Source: Nocardia rhizosphaerihabitans (GTDB taxonomy: Bacteria > Actinomycetota > Actinomycetes > Mycobacteriales > Mycobacteriaceae). From it: 64,000 nt of DNA. The notes beneath the pieces were generated by a model. That model worked only from the letters and a program-made list of their open reading frames with translations. It searched no databases and had not been told where the DNA came from. The stretch lies in NCBI RefSeq assembly GCF_014646295.1, contig NZ_BMNE01000004.1:880320-944319 (forward strand), written 5' to 3'. Below are positions 61,261-64,000 of the stretch, piece by piece (the stretch's first letter is position 1; every line of letters starts with the position of its first letter). The position numbers were made by a program, and so were the translations under genes.

Positions 61261-61695
61261 TTGCAAACCGGGATGGTTCTCCTGATCATTCTGGTGCTGA
61301 CGCTCGTGTTCGTAGCAGGTGCATCGACCTATCGGCTGGTGATGCTGCGCCGGGGCGGCACGGCCGCGCTGCTGCGGGTACTGCCCGCGCGCGGTGGCCA
61401 AGGCTGGCGGCACGGACTCATCCGCTACGACGAGGACCGGCTCGTTTTCTTCAAATTGACCAGCCTCAAGTTCGGTCCGGACAGCACCGTGCACCGGCAG
61501 GGCCTCGAGATCGTCGAACGCAGGCAGCCGCAGGGCGACGAGTTCGACATCATGAGCGACGACATCGTGGTAGTAGCCGTCACCGATCCGCAGGGCAGCT
61601 TCGAGCTGGCCCTCGACCGCGGATCGAGGGCGGCTTTTCTGTCCTGGGTGGAGTCGCGGCCCTCGGACCGTGCCCACCGCAAGGGCCAGCTCTGA
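61261..61695 (+). CDS. DUF2550 membrane-anchored protein
   Basis: 144 residues from TTG 61261. One membrane helix near the N-terminus (MVLLIILVLTLVFVAGASTY) followed by a cytoplasmic beta-rich DUF2550 domain (RHGLIRYDEDRLVFFKLTSL, GLEIVERRQPQGDEFDIMSD, ALDRGSRAAFLSWVESRP). The DUF2550 gene follows atpC in mycobacteria too; function unknown. TTG start is by position of the GAAAGGGC Shine-Dalgarno. Confidence 0.88.
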   Translation: MQTGMVLLIILVLTLVFVAGASTYRLVMLRRGGTAALLRVLPARGGQGWRHGLIRYDEDRLVFFKLTSLKFGPDSTVHRQGLEIVERRQPQGDEFDIMSDDIVVVAVTDPQGSFELALDRGSRAAFLSWVESRPSDRAHRKGQL

Positions 61696-61736
61696 GCGAG
61701 CACACCTGACACGCGACAGCTGAGCGAGGCAAGTAC

Positions 61737-62372
61737 ATGGGTAACTCGTCGGGCACGCCCGAGACGGACGCACAGCCCAACCCGGAGCGGCGGTCCACCG
61801 TCCACCTGACCCGGATCTACACCAGGACAGGTGACGACGGCACCACCGGCCTGAGCGACTTCTCGCGGGTACCCAAGACCGATGCCAGGCTGATCGCCTA
61901 CGCCGACTGTGACGAGGCCAACGCGGCGCTCGGTGTCGCGGTGGCGCTCGGCGCGCCGGAGCCCGCCGTGCTGGCGGTGCTGCGCCAGATCCAGAACGAC
62001 CTGTTCGACGCGGGCGCCGATCTGTCCACCCCGGTGGTGGCGGAGCCGAAGTACCCGCCGTTGCGCGTCACCCAGCCCTACATCGATCGGCTGGAGAAGT
62101 GGTGTGACGAGTTCAACGCCGGTCTCGCACCGCTGAATTCGTTCATCCTGCCGGGCGGCACGCCGATTGCCGCGCTGTTGCACACGGCACGCACCGTGGT
62201 CCGGCGCGCCGAACGTTCGGCGTGGGCCGCGGTCGATGCCTACCCCGACGACACCAGCGTGTTGCCCGCCAAATACCTCAATCGCCTGTCGGACCTGCTG
62301 TTCATCCTGAGCCGTTCGACCAATCCCGAGGGCGATGTCCTGTGGCAGCCCGGCGGCGGAGCCGAGCGCTGA
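61737..62372 (+). CDS. cobO: Cob(I)alamin adenosyltransferase, PduO type
   Basis: 211 residues. N-terminal TRIYTRTGDDGTTGLSDFSR, the ATP-binding SRVPKTDARLIAYADCDEAN, then FILPGGTPIAALLHTARTVV with RRAERSAWA, and NRLSDLLFILSRSTNPEGDV. PduO-type enzymes make adenosylcobalamin from cob(I)alamin and ATP. It could feed the B12-dependent mutase encoded at 24687-27908. The symbol cobO is often used for the unrelated CobA-type, so the family name is the firmer call. Confidence 0.93.
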   Translation: MGNSSGTPETDAQPNPERRSTVHLTRIYTRTGDDGTTGLSDFSRVPKTDARLIAYADCDEANAALGVAVALGAPEPAVLAVLRQIQNDLFDAGADLSTPVVAEPKYPPLRVTQPYIDRLEKWCDEFNAGLAPLNSFILPGGTPIAALLHTARTVVRRAERSAWAAVDAYPDDTSVLPAKYLNRLSDLLFILSRSTNPEGDVLWQPGGGAER

Positions 62373-62451
62373 AAGCCTGTCGGTGGCGCCAGGATCGGTC
62401 GGTTTGGCGTCGGGGGGCGTGTCGCCGGGCAACGGTCGATAAGCTGGCGGG

Positions 62452-63732
62452 GTGAGCGAACGGTTTCTGGTCTCCGGCGGTAATCAGCTCGTCGGCGAGG
62501 TCGCGGTCGGCGGCGCGAAGAACAGCGTGCTGAAGCTGATGGCCGCCGCGTTGCTGGCCGAGGGCACCACCACCATCACCAACTGCCCGGACATCCTCGA
62601 TGTCCCGCTGATGGCCGAGGTGCTGCGCGGTCTCGGCTGCGACGTGACGATCTCCGACGACGAGAGCGGCGACCGTTCGGTCGTCACCATCGTGACGCCG
62701 CCGGAGCCGAAGTACCACGCGGACTTCCCCGCGGTGACCCAGTTCCGCGCCTCGGTGTGCGTGCTCGGTCCGCTGATGGCGCGCTGTAAGCGCGCGGTAG
62801 TCGCGCTGCCCGGCGGTGACGCGATCGGTTCGCGTCCGCTGGACATGCACCAGGCGGGCCTGCGCCTGCTCGGCGCGACCAGCGAGATCGAGCACGGTTG
62901 CGTGGTCGCTCGCGCCGACGAGCTGCAGGGCGCGCGGATCCGCCTCGACTTCCCGTCCGTCGGCGCGACCGAGAACATCCTGATGGCCGCGGTCCTGGCC
63001 GAGGGGGAGACGGTCATCGACAACGCGGCGCGCGAGCCCGACATCGTCGACCTGTGCACCATGCTCGTGCAGATGGGTGCGCGGATCGACGGTGCCGGTT
63101 CCTCGGTGCTGACCGTGCAGGGCGTGAAGAGCCTCTCGCCGACCACCCACCGGGTGATCGGTGACCGCATCGTCGCCGCCACCTGGGGCATCGCCGCCGC
63201 GATGACCACCGGCGATGTCCGCGTCACCGGGGTCAACCCCAAGCACCTGGCGCTGGTCCTGGACAAGCTGCGCTCGGCGGGCGCGCGAATCTCCTACGAG
63301 CCCAATGGTTTCCGTGTCGTCCAGCCGGAGCGTCCACGCGCGGTGAACTTCGCGACGCTGCCGTTCCCCGGGTTCCCGACCGACCTGCAGCCGATGGCGA
63401 TCGGCCTGGCCGCCATCGCCGACGGCACGTCGATGATCACCGAGAACGTCTTCGAGGCGCGCTTCCGCTTCGTCGAGGAGATGATCCGGCTCGGCGCCGA
63501 CGCTCGCACCGATGGTCACCACGCGGTGGTCCGCGGTATCCCGCGGCTGTCCAGCGCACCGGTCTGGTCGTCCGATATCCGCGCAGGCGCGGGCCTGGTG
63601 CTGGCCGGCCTGGTCGCCGACGGCGTCACCGAAGTGCACGACGTCTTCCACATCGACCGGGGCTACCCGAACTTCGTCGAGCAGATGCAGGCGCTCGGCG
63701 GACAGGTCGAACGCGTCGATACGCCGAAATAG
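62452..63732 (+). CDS. murA: UDP-N-acetylglucosamine 1-carboxyvinyltransferase, Asp form
   Basis: 426 residues from GTG 62452. EPSP-synthase fold with VGGAKNSVLKLMAAALLAEG and VTQFRASVCVLGPLMARCKR. The active-site loop is LPGGDAIGSRPLDMH: Asp123 stands where most bacteria have the catalytic Cys (C115 in E. coli). The same Cys-to-Asp change in M. tuberculosis MurA gives fosfomycin resistance. First committed step of peptidoglycan synthesis. The ribosomal RNA promoter starts 18 bp after the stop. Confidence 0.97.
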   Translation: MSERFLVSGGNQLVGEVAVGGAKNSVLKLMAAALLAEGTTTITNCPDILDVPLMAEVLRGLGCDVTISDDESGDRSVVTIVTPPEPKYHADFPAVTQFRASVCVLGPLMARCKRAVVALPGGDAIGSRPLDMHQAGLRLLGATSEIEHGCVVARADELQGARIRLDFPSVGATENILMAAVLAEGETVIDNAAREPDIVDLCTMLVQMGARIDGAGSSVLTVQGVKSLSPTTHRVIGDRIVAATWGIAAAMTTGDVRVTGVNPKHLALVLDKLRSAGARISYEPNGFRVVQPERPRAVNFATLPFPGFPTDLQPMAIGLAAIADGTSMITENVFEARFRFVEEMIRLGADARTDGHHAVVRGIPRLSSAPVWSSDIRAGAGLVLAGLVADGVTEVHDVFHIDRGYPNFVEQMQALGGQVERVDTPK

Positions 63733-63750
63733 CCTGTCTGACCAGGCGAT

Positions 63751-63779
63751 TTGACTTCGCGTTCGTCGGTGCGTAACTT
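63751..63779 (+). promoter_or_regulatory. Ribosomal RNA operon promoter
   Basis: TTGACT (63751-63756) and TAACTT (63774-63779) with an exact 17-bp spacer, 18 bp after murA. The position downstream of murA is the same as in mycobacterial rrnA. A weaker second candidate is TTGCTT (63864-63869) and TAAGTT (63888-63893) with 18 bp. Confidence 0.75.
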
Positions 63780-63785
63780 AATTCG

Positions 63786-64000
63786 AGTCAGAGCGACACG
63801 GACACCGACGAGGTGACGCTGAGCGCCTGATAGATCATCTGGCCAGACTCACTCCTTTCGAACTTGCTTCGGTCGGGTTGTCTGCGCTAAGTTGGAACAG
63901 TTGCCCTGCCGAAGCCCCTACGAAATGTTGCGGGTGGAAGCTTGTGCGTGTGTTCTTTGAGAACTCAATAGTGTGTCGATGAATGTCAGTGCCAATATTA
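63786..64000 (+). other. Ribosomal RNA leader with BoxA-type antitermination site; 16S gene beyond edge
   Basis: No open gene. TGTTCTTTGAGAAC at 63951-63964, followed by TCAATAGTGTGTCG, matches the boxA-like and conserved leader just ahead of actinobacterial 16S rRNA. The 16S gene itself is not reached. Confidence 0.8.

Overview
The window is about 64 kb of G+C-rich DNA from a mycolic-acid-type actinomycete, most likely a Nocardia or a close relative. Reasons: high G+C with many GTG starts, Rho with a long basic and acidic N-terminal extension, a murA gene placed directly before a ribosomal RNA promoter, separate ATP synthase b and long delta subunits, DUF2550, DUF3105, DUF5925 and DUF3224 family proteins, and IdeR-type iron boxes. 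The species call is inference. I see no prophage, insertion sequence, integrase, biosynthetic megagene or CRISPR array. Most of the window is ordinary chromosome.

Layout. 1-3000: edge of an iron-siderophore permease gene and a divergent secreted-protein gene that share an intergenic region with three IdeR boxes, then small orphan genes between two copies of a 36-bp terminator repeat, one of them a frame-split YcxB-like gene. 3100-11130: AAA+ ATPase, a TetR regulator divergent from an unusual Old Yellow Enzyme-F420 domain fusion with two palindromic operators, an MFS transporter, an NmrA-type oxidoreductase, an AraC regulator, a thioesterase and an SDR. 11200-15280: branched-chain 2-oxoacid dehydrogenase operon (E1alpha, E1beta, E2) with a divergent Lrp-type regulator. 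15290-18870: a HigBA toxin-antitoxin locus whose toxin gene is frameshifted, a BenE transporter, a sulfurtransferase and a secreted HNH nuclease. 18900-24600: SNF2 helicase plus SWIM protein, DUF3224 protein and an amidohydrolase. 24680-31600: fused isobutyryl-CoA mutase, two membrane or hypothetical genes, 3-hydroxyisobutyryl-CoA hydrolase and enoyl-CoA hydratase. 31590-39790: Hsp70-like protein, MarR regulator, tRNA-Cys, an iron ABC transporter with an IdeR box, a membrane protein, tRNA-Arg, DUF305 and DUF3105 proteins. 39870-50460: argS-lysA-hom-thrC-thrB, rho, rpmE, prfA. 50450-63730: prmC, tsaC/sua5, wecA-like, atpI and the complete atpBEFHAGDC operon, DUF2550, cobalamin adenosyltransferase, murA. 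63740-64000: ribosomal RNA promoter and leader; the 16S gene lies just past the right edge.

Functional themes. Valine and other branched-chain carbon is served by BCKDH, enoyl-CoA hydratase, 3-hydroxyisobutyryl-CoA hydrolase and the B12-dependent IcmF, whose cofactor could be supplied by the PduO-type adenosyltransferase near the right end. Iron acquisition appears twice, both times with IdeR boxes. Two drug targets carry substitutions at known resistance positions: MurA has Asp in place of the fosfomycin-reactive Cys, and AtpE has Val and Leu at positions equivalent to Asp28 and Ala63 of the M. tuberculosis bedaquiline site. The most unusual protein is the flavin-F420 fusion at 4974-6665.
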